A stretch of 64,000 bases of DNA from Marinibacterium sp050389775 (GTDB lineage Bacteria; Pseudomonadota; Alphaproteobacteria; Rhodobacterales; Rhodobacteraceae), in NCBI RefSeq assembly GCF_050389775.1, contig NZ_CP177144.1:2542001-2606000 (forward strand), given 5' to 3'. This document shows positions 55,441 to 63,790 of this stretch, piece after piece (positions within the stretch are counted from its first letter, which is position 1; each line of letters opens with the position of its first letter). The notes under the pieces were generated by a model. That model searched no databases. It saw only the letters and a list, made by a program, of their open reading frames with translations, and was not told the origin of the DNA. The position numbers and the translations under genes were made by a program.

Positions 55441-55971
55441 ATGAGCGACGGCAACCGCAACGCCACACCGGGGCCGGAGGACACGGCCCCGGTGACGGTC
55501 GAGGCCTATACCCTGGCCATGCGCCGGGTGGTGTCGCCGGTGGCCGTGATCACCGCCGCCGCCGGGACCGACCGCAACGGGATGACGGCCACGGCCATCT
55601 GTTCGGCTACCACCGATCCGCCGACGCTGCTGGCCTGCATCAACACCGAAGCCCGCGCCCTGCGCCTGATCGAGCAGACCGGCCGCTTTGCCGTGAGCTT
55701 CCTGAGCGAAGAGCAGTCCGACATCGCCCGGGCCTTTTCGACCCGCGGCCTGGCCGGCGAGACCCGGCTGAAGCTGGGCCGCTGGACCACGCTGGTCACC
55801 GGGGCGCCCGTGCTGGACGGGGCGGTGGGGGCTTTCGATTGCGAGGTGACCGCCACCTATCCCTGCGGCGCCCACCTGATCCTGCTGGGCCGGGTCGTGG
55901 GCGTGGCCGACAGCGAGGACAGCGCCTTGCTCTACCGCGACGGGTTCTTTCGCCGGGTGGCACCGGAATGA
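55441..55971 (+). CDS. Flavin reductase domain protein
   Basis: A 176-residue flavin reductase-like (DIM6/NTAB) protein. The pattern MRRVVSPVAVITAAAGTDRNGMTATAICSATTDPPTLLACIN is the flavin-binding core, and CGAHLILLGRVV closes the barrel. Such proteins supply reduced FMN or FAD to a partner oxygenase. The only oxygenase nearby is the one-component monooxygenase at 58069, which should not need it, so its partner is unclear. GGGGCGGGC lies before the ATG at 55441; the upstream gap is 19 bases. Confidence 0.86.
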   Translation: MSDGNRNATPGPEDTAPVTVEAYTLAMRRVVSPVAVITAAAGTDRNGMTATAICSATTDPPTLLACINTEARALRLIEQTGRFAVSFLSEEQSDIARAFSTRGLAGETRLKLGRWTTLVTGAPVLDGAVGAFDCEVTATYPCGAHLILLGRVVGVADSEDSALLYRDGFFRRVAPE

Positions 55972-55985
55972 CGGGCGCAGCGGGT

Positions 55986-56264
55986 TGGTGGGCGATGGCG
56001 CCACGATATCGGCCACGGGTTGGCGGGTGTTTGCCGGGCGACCGGGGCGACAAACCGGTGAGGCGCGGGCCGGCCGGCCGCTGGGCCATGGCGACGCCTT
56101 GTTGGGTGCGGATCGCCGGGTGCTCGCCCGGCAAACGGGGCGACCCGCTGGTGACGCGTGAACCGCCGGGCCAGCGGGTGACGGCGATACGGCCTTGGCC
56201 ACGGGCCGGCGGTCGGCCGCCATTCGGCCGGGGCAAGGGGCCGGCAATGCGCGGGTCATCGGGA
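55986..56264. repeat. Three degenerate 93-bp tandem repeats
   Basis: Three units of 93 bp begin at 55986, 56079 and 56172, most evident as matching blocks such as TGGGCCATGGCG, GCCGGGTG and GGGGCGAC in the same places. They fill most of the 391-bp gap (55972-56362) between the flavin reductase and double-SDR genes. I see no gene in this gap; translation in any frame gives proline/arginine-rich repeats without a ribosome site. Confidence 0.65.
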
Positions 56265-56362
56265 GACATGGATCGCCCCGGTGCATCGGGCGGACAGGGG
56301 CCGCGCGGGGCGGCACAAGGGCGGCTGGCCGGGGGCCGGGCCCAACGAAAGGAGGACACCCA

Positions 56363-58072
56363 ATGACGGCAAGACGTATCACCCTGATCACCGGCGCGGC
56401 CGGGGGCATCGGCCGGGCGCTGGTGGCCGAATTCGCCGGGCGCGGCGACCGGGTACTGGCCGTGGACCTGCCGGGCACCGGGCTGGACGCGGTCGTTGCG
56501 GCCCATGGTGGCGATCACCTGGCCTTGCCCTGCGACCTGTCGGACCCGGCGGCGATTGCCGCGCTGTTCGACCGGATCGATGACCTGGGCCTCGGGCTGG
56601 ACGTGCTGGTCAACAACGCGGCCATCGGCCCGACCATGCGGCCGACGATCGACACGCCCACGGCCGAGCTGCGCGCCGCCCTGGGCACCAACCTGGTCGC
56701 GCCCTTCCTGCTGGCCCGCGAGGCCGCCGCCCGCATGCCCCGGCCCGGCGCAGGCAATGGCCCGGGTGACCGTCCCGGCGGGGCCATTGTCAATACCGCC
56801 TCGCTGGGCGGGATGATCTCGAACCCTGCGCGCAATGCCTATGCGGCATCCAAGGCCGCGCTGATCTCGCTGACGAAATCGCTGGCCTGTGAATGGGCCG
56901 GGCAGGGCATCCGGGTCTGTGCCGTAGCCCCGGGCTATGTGCGCACGCCGATGGTCGCCGGGCTGGAAGAGGCGGGCAAGGCCGACCTGGCCGCCGTCCG
57001 CCGGCGCATTCCCATGGGTCGGCTGGCCCGGGCCGACGAGATCGCCTCGGCCATCGGTTTCCTGGCCTCGCCCGGGGCGCGTTATGTCACCGGGGCGGTG
57101 CTGGTCGTCGATGGCGGCTGGATGTCCTTCAACCAGCCGGGCGAGGCCCATCCGCCGGTATCCGGCGTCCCCCTGGCCGAGACCGCCCGGCCGGTGGCGC
57201 CCGCCGGAGGGCGCAACGTGCTGGTGACCGGGGCGGCCACGGGGATCGGCGCGGCCATCGCCCGGCGCTTTGCCCGGGCCGGCGACCGGGTCATCCTGAC
57301 CGATCGCGATGCCGCCGGGCTGGCCACCGAGGTCCGCGCCCTGGAGGCCGAGACCGGGCAGGAGCCGCCCAGCTTTGTCCTCGATGTCACCGACGAGACC
57401 GCCGTGACGGCCATCTTTGCCCATGTGGCGCAGGAATTCGGCCCGCTGGATGTGCTGGTCAACAATGCCGCCATCGCCGATGGGTTCGCCCCGGCCACGG
57501 ACCAGGGGCCCGATGTCCTGATGCGCGTGCTCGATGTCAACCTGGCCGGCGCCTTTGCCTGTGCCCGCGAGGCCCTGGCCGCCTTTGCGCCGGGGCGCGG
57601 GGTGATCCTCAACCTCGGGTCGATCAACACGTTCCTGCCCTTTGCCCCGCGCCATGCCTATGGCGCGTCGAAGGCCGCCATCGACATGCTGACCCGCTGC
57701 ATGGCGGCCGAGCTCGGCCCCCGGGGCATCCGCACGGCCACCCTGGCGCCGGGTTATATCCGCACGCCGGGCGTGGCCGCGCTGGAAGCGGCCGGGCGCA
57801 TCGATATCGACGGCATCCGCCGGCGCATCCCGCTGGGCGAGCTGGGCCGGCCCGAGGATATCGCCGAGGCTGCCGTTTTCCTGGCCTCGCCCGGGGCCAG
57901 CTATGTCAACGGCGCGATCCTCTATGTCGACGGGGGCTGGACCGCCTTCGGCAATGCCGGCGATGCCTCGGACCCGGCGGCCGCCGGGCCCGGCGGGGAT
58001 GCTTCGCCCAAGTCTTCCCACATCACATCCCCCGTGACTTCTTCCACGACCACCGACGAGGTTCTGACATGA
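56363..58072 (+). CDS. Tandem SDR-SDR fusion dehydrogenase
   Basis: A 569-residue protein built of two full classical SDR domains. Domain 1 (1-255): TGAAGGIG at 10-17, NNAA at 84-87, catalytic S147, Y160, K164. Domain 2 (283-545): TGAATGIG at 289-296, NNAA at 367-370, S420, Y433, K437. Both look catalytically complete and each has its own VDGGW end. Linker 256-282 is proline-rich; the last 30 residues are Ser/Thr-rich. An excellent AAAGGAGGA precedes ATG 56363. The stop overlaps the monooxygenase start (ATGA). Two consecutive alcohol or hydroxyacid oxidations by one polypeptide are a reasonable guess. Confidence 0.88.
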   Translation: MTARRITLITGAAGGIGRALVAEFAGRGDRVLAVDLPGTGLDAVVAAHGGDHLALPCDLSDPAAIAALFDRIDDLGLGLDVLVNNAAIGPTMRPTIDTPTAELRAALGTNLVAPFLLAREAAARMPRPGAGNGPGDRPGGAIVNTASLGGMISNPARNAYAASKAALISLTKSLACEWAGQGIRVCAVAPGYVRTPMVAGLEEAGKADLAAVRRRIPMGRLARADEIASAIGFLASPGARYVTGAVLVVDGGWMSFNQPGEAHPPVSGVPLAETARPVAPAGGRNVLVTGAATGIGAAIARRFARAGDRVILTDRDAAGLATEVRALEAETGQEPPSFVLDVTDETAVTAIFAHVAQEFGPLDVLVNNAAIADGFAPATDQGPDVLMRVLDVNLAGAFACAREALAAFAPGRGVILNLGSINTFLPFAPRHAYGASKAAIDMLTRCMAAELGPRGIRTATLAPGYIRTPGVAALEAAGRIDIDGIRRRIPLGELGRPEDIAEAAVFLASPGASYVNGAILYVDGGWTAFGNAGDASDPAAAGPGGDASPKSSHITSPVTSSTTTDEVLT

Positions 58073-59691
58073 GCACCCCCCAAGCAACACGCCACGACGT
58101 CATCGTGATCGGCGCCGGTTTCGGCGGGATGTATGCCGTCCACAAGTTCCGCGAACTGGGCCATGACGTGGTCGGCATCGAAGCCGGCGGCGATGTCGGC
58201 GGGGTGTGGTACTGGAACCGTTATCCCGGCGCGCGCTGCGACCTGATGTCGGTCGATTATTCCTATGGTTTCTCGGACGAGATCCAGCAGGCCTGGACCT
58301 GGTCCGAACAATTCGCCGCCCAGCCCGAGATCCTGGCCTATGCCAATTTCGTGGCCGACCGGCTGGACCTGCGCCGCAGCTTCAGGTTCGACACCCGCGT
58401 GGCCAGCGCCATCTGGGACGATGACGCCCGTCTGTGGCGGGCCACGACCGAGGCGGGCGCGGTGCTGGAAGCGCCGTTCTGCATCATGTCGACCGGGCCG
58501 CTGTCGATCCCCAAGGACCCCGACATCCCCGGGCTGGACCGCTTTGCCGGCGAGCTCTACCGCGCCCAGAAATGGCCGCATCACCCTGTTGATTACGCCG
58601 GCAAGCGCGTGGGCATCATCGGCACCGGCTCGACGGGCATCCAGATCGTGCAGGAGGTCGGCCGGGTCGCGGGCGAGCTCTTTGTCTTCCAGCGCACGCC
58701 CAGCTGGACCCTGCCGATGCGCAACCACGACCTGGAGGCCGATTACATCGCCGAGATGAAGGCCCATTACCCGGCGATGCGCCGGTCGATGCGCATGAAC
58801 CCGACCGGGGGCACCCGGCCGGTGACCACCCGGCCGTTCTTTTCGCTGCCACCGTCGCAGCGGCGCGACGTGATGGAACATGCCTGGGCCGATGGTGGCC
58901 ATACCTTCCTGGCCTGTTTCTCGGACCTGCTGTCGAACCCCGAGGCCAATGACCAGGTGGCCGATTTCGTGCGCGACAAGATTGCCGCCGTGGTCGACGA
59001 TCCGGCCACCGCCGAGGCGCTCAAGCCCCGGGGCTATCCGATCTTTGCCCGGCGGGTCTGCCTGGATACCGAGTATTACGAAACCTACAACCTGCCCGGC
59101 GTGCACCTGAAGGATTGCCTGGCCGATCCGATCGTCGAGATCACCGAAAAGGGCGTGCGCACCGAGGCCGGCGAGGTCGAGCTCGACATGCTGATCCTGG
59201 CCACGGGCTATGACGCGCTGACCGGTGCGCTGCTGGCCTTCGACGTGCGCGGGCGCGGCGGGCGCCGGTTGCGCGACAAGTGGCAGGGCGGGCCCAGTTC
59301 GTACCTGGGCATGATGGTCGAGGGCTTTCCCAACATGTTCGCGACCAGCGGGCCGAACGGGCCGGCGGCGCTGGCCAACCTGATCACCATTGCCGAGAAC
59401 GATGTCGACTGGATCGCCGGGCTGATCGGCCACATGCAGGCCACCGGCCAGGCCACGGCCGAGGTCACCCCGGCAGCCGAAGAGCGCTGGATGGACGAGG
59501 TGCGCGCGCTGGCCGAGCATTCGCTGGTGCGCAAGGCCAAGACCTGGTGGGTCGGGTCCAACGTCAAGGGCAAACCCGAGGGGCTGACGATGTATGTCGG
59601 CGGGTTCCACAAGTACCGCGAGGCCTGCGAAGCCGCGGCCGGTGATGGCTATGCCGATCTTGTGTTCGAACCGGCGATGGAACACGCCTGA
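58069..59691 (+). CDS. Baeyer-Villiger-type flavin monooxygenase with altered fingerprint
   Basis: A 540-residue class B flavoprotein similar throughout to phenylacetone and cyclohexanone monooxygenases. FAD fold GAGFGG at 15-20, the GARCD/WSEQFAAQPEILAY block at 55-92, NADPH fold GTGSTG at 185-190, and the active-site arginine region FARRVCLDTEYYE. The type I fingerprint F-x-G-x3-H-x3-W(P) is at 159-170 but reads FAGELYRAQKWP: arginine replaces the histidine (R165). That histidine is needed for efficient oxygenation in studied enzymes, so activity or domain motion may differ. It would turn a cyclic ketone into a lactone. The ATGA overlap couples it to the double SDR. Confidence 0.88.
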   Translation: MSTPQATRHDVIVIGAGFGGMYAVHKFRELGHDVVGIEAGGDVGGVWYWNRYPGARCDLMSVDYSYGFSDEIQQAWTWSEQFAAQPEILAYANFVADRLDLRRSFRFDTRVASAIWDDDARLWRATTEAGAVLEAPFCIMSTGPLSIPKDPDIPGLDRFAGELYRAQKWPHHPVDYAGKRVGIIGTGSTGIQIVQEVGRVAGELFVFQRTPSWTLPMRNHDLEADYIAEMKAHYPAMRRSMRMNPTGGTRPVTTRPFFSLPPSQRRDVMEHAWADGGHTFLACFSDLLSNPEANDQVADFVRDKIAAVVDDPATAEALKPRGYPIFARRVCLDTEYYETYNLPGVHLKDCLADPIVEITEKGVRTEAGEVELDMLILATGYDALTGALLAFDVRGRGGRRLRDKWQGGPSSYLGMMVEGFPNMFATSGPNGPAALANLITIAENDVDWIAGLIGHMQATGQATAEVTPAAEERWMDEVRALAEHSLVRKAKTWWVGSNVKGKPEGLTMYVGGFHKYREACEAAAGDGYADLVFEPAMEHA

Positions 59692-59760
59692 CGGGCTACG
59701 GGCTACGGGCTACGGGCTACGGGCTACGGGCTGCGGGCTACGAGCCACGGGCTACGGGCT
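59691..59760. repeat. Ten 7-bp tandem repeats ACGGGCT
   Basis: Ten units beginning at the last base of the monooxygenase stop codon; units 1-6, 9 and 10 are identical, 7 and 8 have one or two changes. A 7-bp period in a 3' flank is a good candidate for copy-number variation. Confidence 0.9.
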
Positions 59761-60118
59761 TCAGGCAACGTGTTGAGGGCTGCGGTCTGCGGCGAACGGC
59801 AACTGCGTGAACCGGTCGGGCAGCCTCCAACGGCAACGGCTTGGCTGGCAACGGATGTCGGCAACCGGAAACCCGCGATGGGCTATGGACCGCAGGTTGC
59901 GCGTGGTGGGCACCTGCTGCCCGGGAGGCTGGGACCGGGCAATCGCGTGGCGGGCGACAGGCGCGCGACACGCACCTGGTGGACCCTGGATGCCGGCCCT
60001 GTCGCATCGGGACCAACCGGCACCCTGGGCGGGGCAACTTGTTTCTTCGGTTATGGGCACCGGGCGCACCGGGGCGGGTGATGGGTGCTCCGCCGATGGT
60101 TGGCGCCGGCGGAACAGC
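59761..60118. other. Spacer between convergent monooxygenase and cbiO genes
   Basis: 358 bases with no supported gene and no strong terminator. The first half continues with GGCAACGG-like short repeats in irregular spacing. Confidence 0.45.
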
Positions 60119-60769
60119 TCAGCCCGGGACCAGCCGGCCCTCGGCGAGGTGCAGCGTGTCGGGCGCGATCGCGGCGCGGAAATCGGGGTTGTGGCTGACC
60201 AGCAGGATGGCCTGGGGCAGCGCGGCCAGGATCTCGCGCAGGCGGGCCTCGTTGGCCGTGTCCAGCGCGTTGGTCGGCTCGTCCAGCAACAGCACCTCGG
60301 GGTCCATCGCCAGAACCGTGGCCAGCGTGACCAGCCGCTTTTCCCCGCCCGACAGCTTGTGGGTGATGCGGTCGCGCAGGTGCATCAGGCCCAGATCGGC
60401 CAGGGTCCGGTCGACGATGGCCAGCGCCTCGTCGCGCGTGCGGCCCAGGTTGAGCGGCCCGAAGGCCACGTCTTCGGCCACCGTCGGGCAGAACAGCTGA
60501 TCGTCGGGATCCTGGAACACCAGCCCGACCCGCCGGCGGACCTCGTGGAAATCGGCCTCGGCCCGCCGGTCGCGGCCCATCACTGTCACCCGGCCGGCAT
60601 CGGGTTTCTGCAGGCCCAGGATGATGCGGAAGAGGGTCGACTTGCCCGCCCCGTTGGGCCCGTGCACCGACAGCCGCTGCCCGGCCTCCAGCCGCAGCGA
60701 CGCGCCGTTGAGCACCGGCGCCTGGCCGGGATAGGCGAAATGCAGGTCGTCGAGCTCGATCAGCGCCAT
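60119..60769 (-). CDS. cbiO: Cobalt ECF transporter ATPase
   Basis: A 216-residue ATPase, shorter than typical CbiO (about 270) because the C-terminal extension is missing. Walker A is GPNGAGKST near 36-44, the family Q-loop VFQDPDDQLFCPTV, signature LSGGEKRLVTLATVL, Walker B VLLLDEPTNALD and switch histidine VSHNPDF. It powers metal uptake with CbiQ and CbiM. It starts inside the last 10 bases of cbiQ and is the last gene of the operon. Confidence 0.9.
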   Translation of the reverse strand: MALIELDDLHFAYPGQAPVLNGASLRLEAGQRLSVHGPNGAGKSTLFRIILGLQKPDAGRVTVMGRDRRAEADFHEVRRRVGLVFQDPDDQLFCPTVAEDVAFGPLNLGRTRDEALAIVDRTLADLGLMHLRDRITHKLSGGEKRLVTLATVLAMDPEVLLLDEPTNALDTANEARLREILAALPQAILLVSHNPDFRAAIAPDTLHLAEGRLVPG

Positions 60770-61578
60770 GTGACGCCCGAACCAACACCCGAACCGATAC
60801 CCGCATCCAGCCCGACCAGCGCCAGCGCCGCCCCCGCGCAGAGCGCGGCAAAGACATGGTCGCGGCGCGACAGCGAGAAGTCCTGCAACAGCACGATGCG
60901 CCCGGCAAAGCCCCGGCATTTCATCGCGTCCAATATCCGTTCCGACCGTTCGATCGCGCGCACCAGCATCATGCCCACAAGGTAGCCGAAGCTGCGGTAG
61001 GTATGCCAGTTGGTTCCGGGCCGGAACCCGCGCACCTTCATCGCCGCGCGCAGGCGCAGGTATTCCTCGCGCAGGACCTCGATGTAGCGGATGGTGAACA
61101 TCAGCAGGTGCACCAGCGTTTCGGGGCAGCGCAGCCGGTGCAGCGCATGGCCCAGCGTGACCGGTTCCATCGCGCCGACCAGCGACATCAGCGCCAGGAT
61201 CACGGCATTGGCCGTCAGCCCGATCTCGACCGCGCGCAGCAGGCCCTGCCACGAGGCGGTCAGGCCGAACACCGTGAACATCGGCTCGCCCGGCACGGTG
61301 AAGGGCAGCAGCGCGAGCATGAACAGGATGAACCCGTCCATCATCGCCATGCGCCGAAGCGTGCGGCGCGGGGGCAGGTGCGACAGGCGCAGCAGCACCA
61401 GGGCCAGGCCAAGGGCGGCGGCCAGGGCGGGCAGGGTCGACAGGCCGACGGTCACGATGCCAAAGCCCAGGGCCGCGCAGATCCGCAGGCGCGGGTCGAT
61501 CCGGTCGAGCGGGCCGCGGTCCGGCCCGGTGGTGCCCGCCCGCAGGGTGGTTTCGGGCCGGGTCAGCACATGGGCCAT
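60760..61578 (-). CDS. cbiQ: Cobalt ECF transporter transmembrane T component
   Basis: A 272-residue inner-membrane coupling protein. It has the two short coupling helices typical of T components: AAMKVRGFRP and DAMKCRGFAG (each with the A-x-K-x-R-G motif) that dock on the ATPase. Hydrophobic segments fill residues about 30-110 and 240-265. The ATG at 61578 lies next to the stop of the L-component gene (one base between). Confidence 0.9.
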   Translation of the reverse strand: MAHVLTRPETTLRAGTTGPDRGPLDRIDPRLRICAALGFGIVTVGLSTLPALAAALGLALVLLRLSHLPPRRTLRRMAMMDGFILFMLALLPFTVPGEPMFTVFGLTASWQGLLRAVEIGLTANAVILALMSLVGAMEPVTLGHALHRLRCPETLVHLLMFTIRYIEVLREEYLRLRAAMKVRGFRPGTNWHTYRSFGYLVGMMLVRAIERSERILDAMKCRGFAGRIVLLQDFSLSRRDHVFAALCAGAALALVGLDAGIGSGVGSGVTWR

Positions 61579-61579
61579 C

Positions 61580-62203
61580 TCAGCCCCCCAGCCGGCGCCG
61601 CGCGGCGACATAGAAGCCCAGGCCGAAGATGCCCAGGATATAGCCGATGCCGCCCAGGATGGATTGCAGGTCGTTGTGTTCGCGATAGGCCGCGATCTCG
61701 CGGCGCAGGGGGCGGATCTCGTCGCGCACGGCGGCGGCGATGGCCGCCCGGTCCGCATCGCTCAGCGTGACCACGGCGGGGGTGCCGGCCGGAGCGACGG
61801 GTGCGCCTGTGGCGGGGGTGTCGGCGGAGGCCGCCGGGGTCGATGCGGCAGCGGCCGGGGCCTTGCCCAGGATCGCCGCGACCTCGTCGGCGGGCATGGT
61901 CACGTCGGCCACGTGGCCCGCGCCCAGGTCGGCCCGAAAGGTATGGGCCACGGGCAGGGCCGGTTCGAACAGGAAGAACCCGTCGTCATCGGTGATCACC
62001 CGGCCCAGCTCGGCCCCGTCCGGCCCGGTCACCACGACCTCTTCGCCGGCGGCCATCACGCCGTTGGAGAAGCCGATCTCGCCTTCGATAGCCGTGCCCG
62101 AGGGAAAGACCGCGGCAATGACCTTGTGCGCCAGCGCCGGCAGCGGCACGGCACAGAGCGCCACGAGGGTCATGGGGATCAGCAGGCGGGGCAGGCGGGT
62201 CAT
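61580..62203 (-). CDS. Metal ECF transporter L component (NikL/CbiL-like)
   Basis: A 207-residue protein with a signal peptide (cut near ALAHK), a periplasmic beta domain beginning HKVIAAVFPSGTAIEGEIG, an alanine/proline linker (about 120-145), a short helix and a single C-terminal membrane helix (GGIGYILGIFGLGFYVAARRR). This layout replaces CbiN in KMLQO-type Ni/Co transporters. The histidine right after signal cleavage is a likely metal ligand. It overlaps the M-component gene by 4 bases. Confidence 0.8.
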   Translation of the reverse strand: MTRLPRLLIPMTLVALCAVPLPALAHKVIAAVFPSGTAIEGEIGFSNGVMAAGEEVVVTGPDGAELGRVITDDDGFFLFEPALPVAHTFRADLGAGHVADVTMPADEVAAILGKAPAAAASTPAASADTPATGAPVAPAGTPAVVTLSDADRAAIAAAVRDEIRPLRREIAAYREHNDLQSILGGIGYILGIFGLGFYVAARRRLGG

Positions 62204-62820
62204 CGGGCGGCGGCTCCGTTGAACGTGGTGAACAGCTCGGGCTTGACCTTGCGCGCCAGCAGCACGGCGCAGCCGGTCAGCAGGCCTTCGATGACCATGA
62301 CGGGCAGGTGGGCCAAAAAGACCAGCCGGGCGGCGGGCAGGAATTCATCGCCCGACAGGGCCAGCGACAGGGCGACCATGGCCGTGGTGCCGGCAATGGC
62401 CAGCGCCCCGCCGATGCCGCCCCAGATCGCTCCGGACAGCGGGCTGCCCCGGGCGACCAGCCGGCCCAGCACCAGCCCGACCAGCACCGCGGGCAGGGCG
62501 ATGTTGACGGTGTTGACGCCCAGCACGGTCAGCCCGCCAAAGCCGAAGAACACGGTCTGCAGCAACAGGCCGACAAAGAGGGCGGGAAAGGCCGCCCAGC
62601 CCAGCACCAGCCCGGCCAGGCCGTTGAGGATCAGGTGCACCGACGATGGCCCGATCGGCACGTGGATCAGCGAGGCCACGAAGAAACTGGCCGACAGCAT
62701 GCCCGTGGCCGGGATGCGTTCGAGTGTCAGCGACCGCAGGCCCATGGCCACCCCGCCCACGGCGGCAATCGCGCCACCGATGACAACGGGGTTGGACAGG
62801 GCGCCATCGACGATGTGCAT
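62200..62820 (-). CDS. cbiM: Cobalt/nickel substrate-specific S component
   Basis: A 206-residue membrane protein with the invariant start MHIVDGALSNPVV, whose His2 and N-terminal amine bind the metal in CbiM/NikM, a further conserved region HVPIGPSSVHLILNGLAGLVLG with metal-binding histidines near residues 53 and 61, and about six to seven membrane helices. It selects Co2+ or Ni2+. The upstream cobalamin riboswitch favours cobalt. Confidence 0.9.
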   Translation of the reverse strand: MHIVDGALSNPVVIGGAIAAVGGVAMGLRSLTLERIPATGMLSASFFVASLIHVPIGPSSVHLILNGLAGLVLGWAAFPALFVGLLLQTVFFGFGGLTVLGVNTVNIALPAVLVGLVLGRLVARGSPLSGAIWGGIGGALAIAGTTAMVALSLALSGDEFLPAARLVFLAHLPVMVIEGLLTGCAVLLARKVKPELFTTFNGAAAR

Positions 62821-62826
62821 GGCCGG

Positions 62827-63636
62827 TTACTCCAGGTCCCAGGCGCGGATCCAGATCACCGCGTCCTGGCTCAGCTCCTTGCCGTCGTGCTCGGTCGCGG
62901 GGCCCGTGCCCAGGGCGGCAAAGCCCCAGTATCCGGCTTTCGGGATGCCGAAGGTGAAATAGCCGTTGGCATCCGACACCGCGACCACCGCGCCACCCGG
63001 CGGCGGGGCAACGACGGGCGCGGAGGCGGAGGCGCTCTCCATGTCGGGTTCGGCGGCCATGTATTCGATCTCGATCTCGGCGCCGGCGACCGGCGCGCCA
63101 TCGGCCAGGACCCGGCCCGTGAAGGTCGACCCGGCCAGCACGTTGTAGGGCTTGTTCAGCGGCACGATCTCGGTCGGCAGGCCCACGGGCTCCATCCAGT
63201 CGGTCGGCAGCTCGTTGCGGTTGAGGAAGGCCTTGGTCAGCTGCTGGATATAGATATCCTCGGATTCCTCGTAATAGGGCACCGGCACCGTCACCAGGAC
63301 GTAATCGCCCGAGCGTTTGACCGGCACCACGCCCCTGAAGGCCGCCCCGGTGTTCTCGCCGCCCGTGAAGTCGACCGGCTCCAGCGAGCCCTTGAGGTCG
63401 GTCTTTTCGCCGTTGTGGATCATGTAGAATTCTTCGGGCATCGCCAGGTCCATGACATGGCCGACGGTCATCGGATGCCAGAAGATCAGCTTGACCGGCA
63501 CATCGCCGGGCCGGTCGATCATCGTGTCGGTCGTGTATTCCAGCAGGAAATGGGCCCGGGCGGCGCCGGGGGCCAGAAACGGCACCATCGCGGCCAGGGC
63601 AGAGGCGGCCACCGCGGTCAGCAGGGTCTGTCTCAT
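62827..63636 (-). CDS. Metal ECF transporter K component (DUF4198, NikK-like)
   Basis: A 269-residue periplasmic protein with signal peptide MRQTLLTAVAASALAAM (cut near ARAHF). The mature protein begins HFLLEYTTDTMI, matching DUF4198/NikK, with the histidine after cleavage as a probable metal ligand, and ends in two beta-sandwich regions (FTGRVLADGAPVAGAEIEIEY; YFTFGIPKAGYWGFAAL). The KMLQO gene order is complete. It is the first gene after the riboswitch and its leader is 140 bases long. Confidence 0.82.
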   Translation of the reverse strand: MRQTLLTAVAASALAAMVPFLAPGAARAHFLLEYTTDTMIDRPGDVPVKLIFWHPMTVGHVMDLAMPEEFYMIHNGEKTDLKGSLEPVDFTGGENTGAAFRGVVPVKRSGDYVLVTVPVPYYEESEDIYIQQLTKAFLNRNELPTDWMEPVGLPTEIVPLNKPYNVLAGSTFTGRVLADGAPVAGAEIEIEYMAAEPDMESASASAPVVAPPPGGAVVAVSDANGYFTFGIPKAGYWGFAALGTGPATEHDGKELSQDAVIWIRAWDLE

Positions 63637-63772
63637 GTGGTCTTCATCCTTGTCGACTTGCGCCACACCCGGCGCAATTGCTGTCAGGACGACAAGGGCG
63701 GCAGACCCGTTGAGCGGCGCGCAAGCCATGCGCCGCCACAGGCCAGACGCGCACCCCGGCGTCCGGTGGGAA

Positions 63773-63790
63773 CGCCTTTTCCCAAAGGCG
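63773..63790 (-). promoter_or_regulatory. Hairpin after the riboswitch (possible expression platform)
   Basis: Read on the minus strand, CGCCTTT-GGGA-AAAGGCG forms a 7-bp stem just 3' of the riboswitch core and is followed by TTCCC. It may be the switching terminator or anti-sequestor; the T tract is poor. Confidence 0.45.

Noticed and set aside
55796..58090. A 764-codon minus-strand frame covering the flavin reductase, the 93-bp repeats and the double SDR
   Set aside because: It mirrors real genes on the plus strand, has the Gly/Gln/Asp/Arg composition of antisense frames, and its ends match no start or stop context.
59594..59776. Frame with GLRATGY repeats over the 7-bp array
   Set aside because: It exists only because a 7-bp repeat cycles through all frames; it overlaps the monooxygenase end and lacks a ribosome site.
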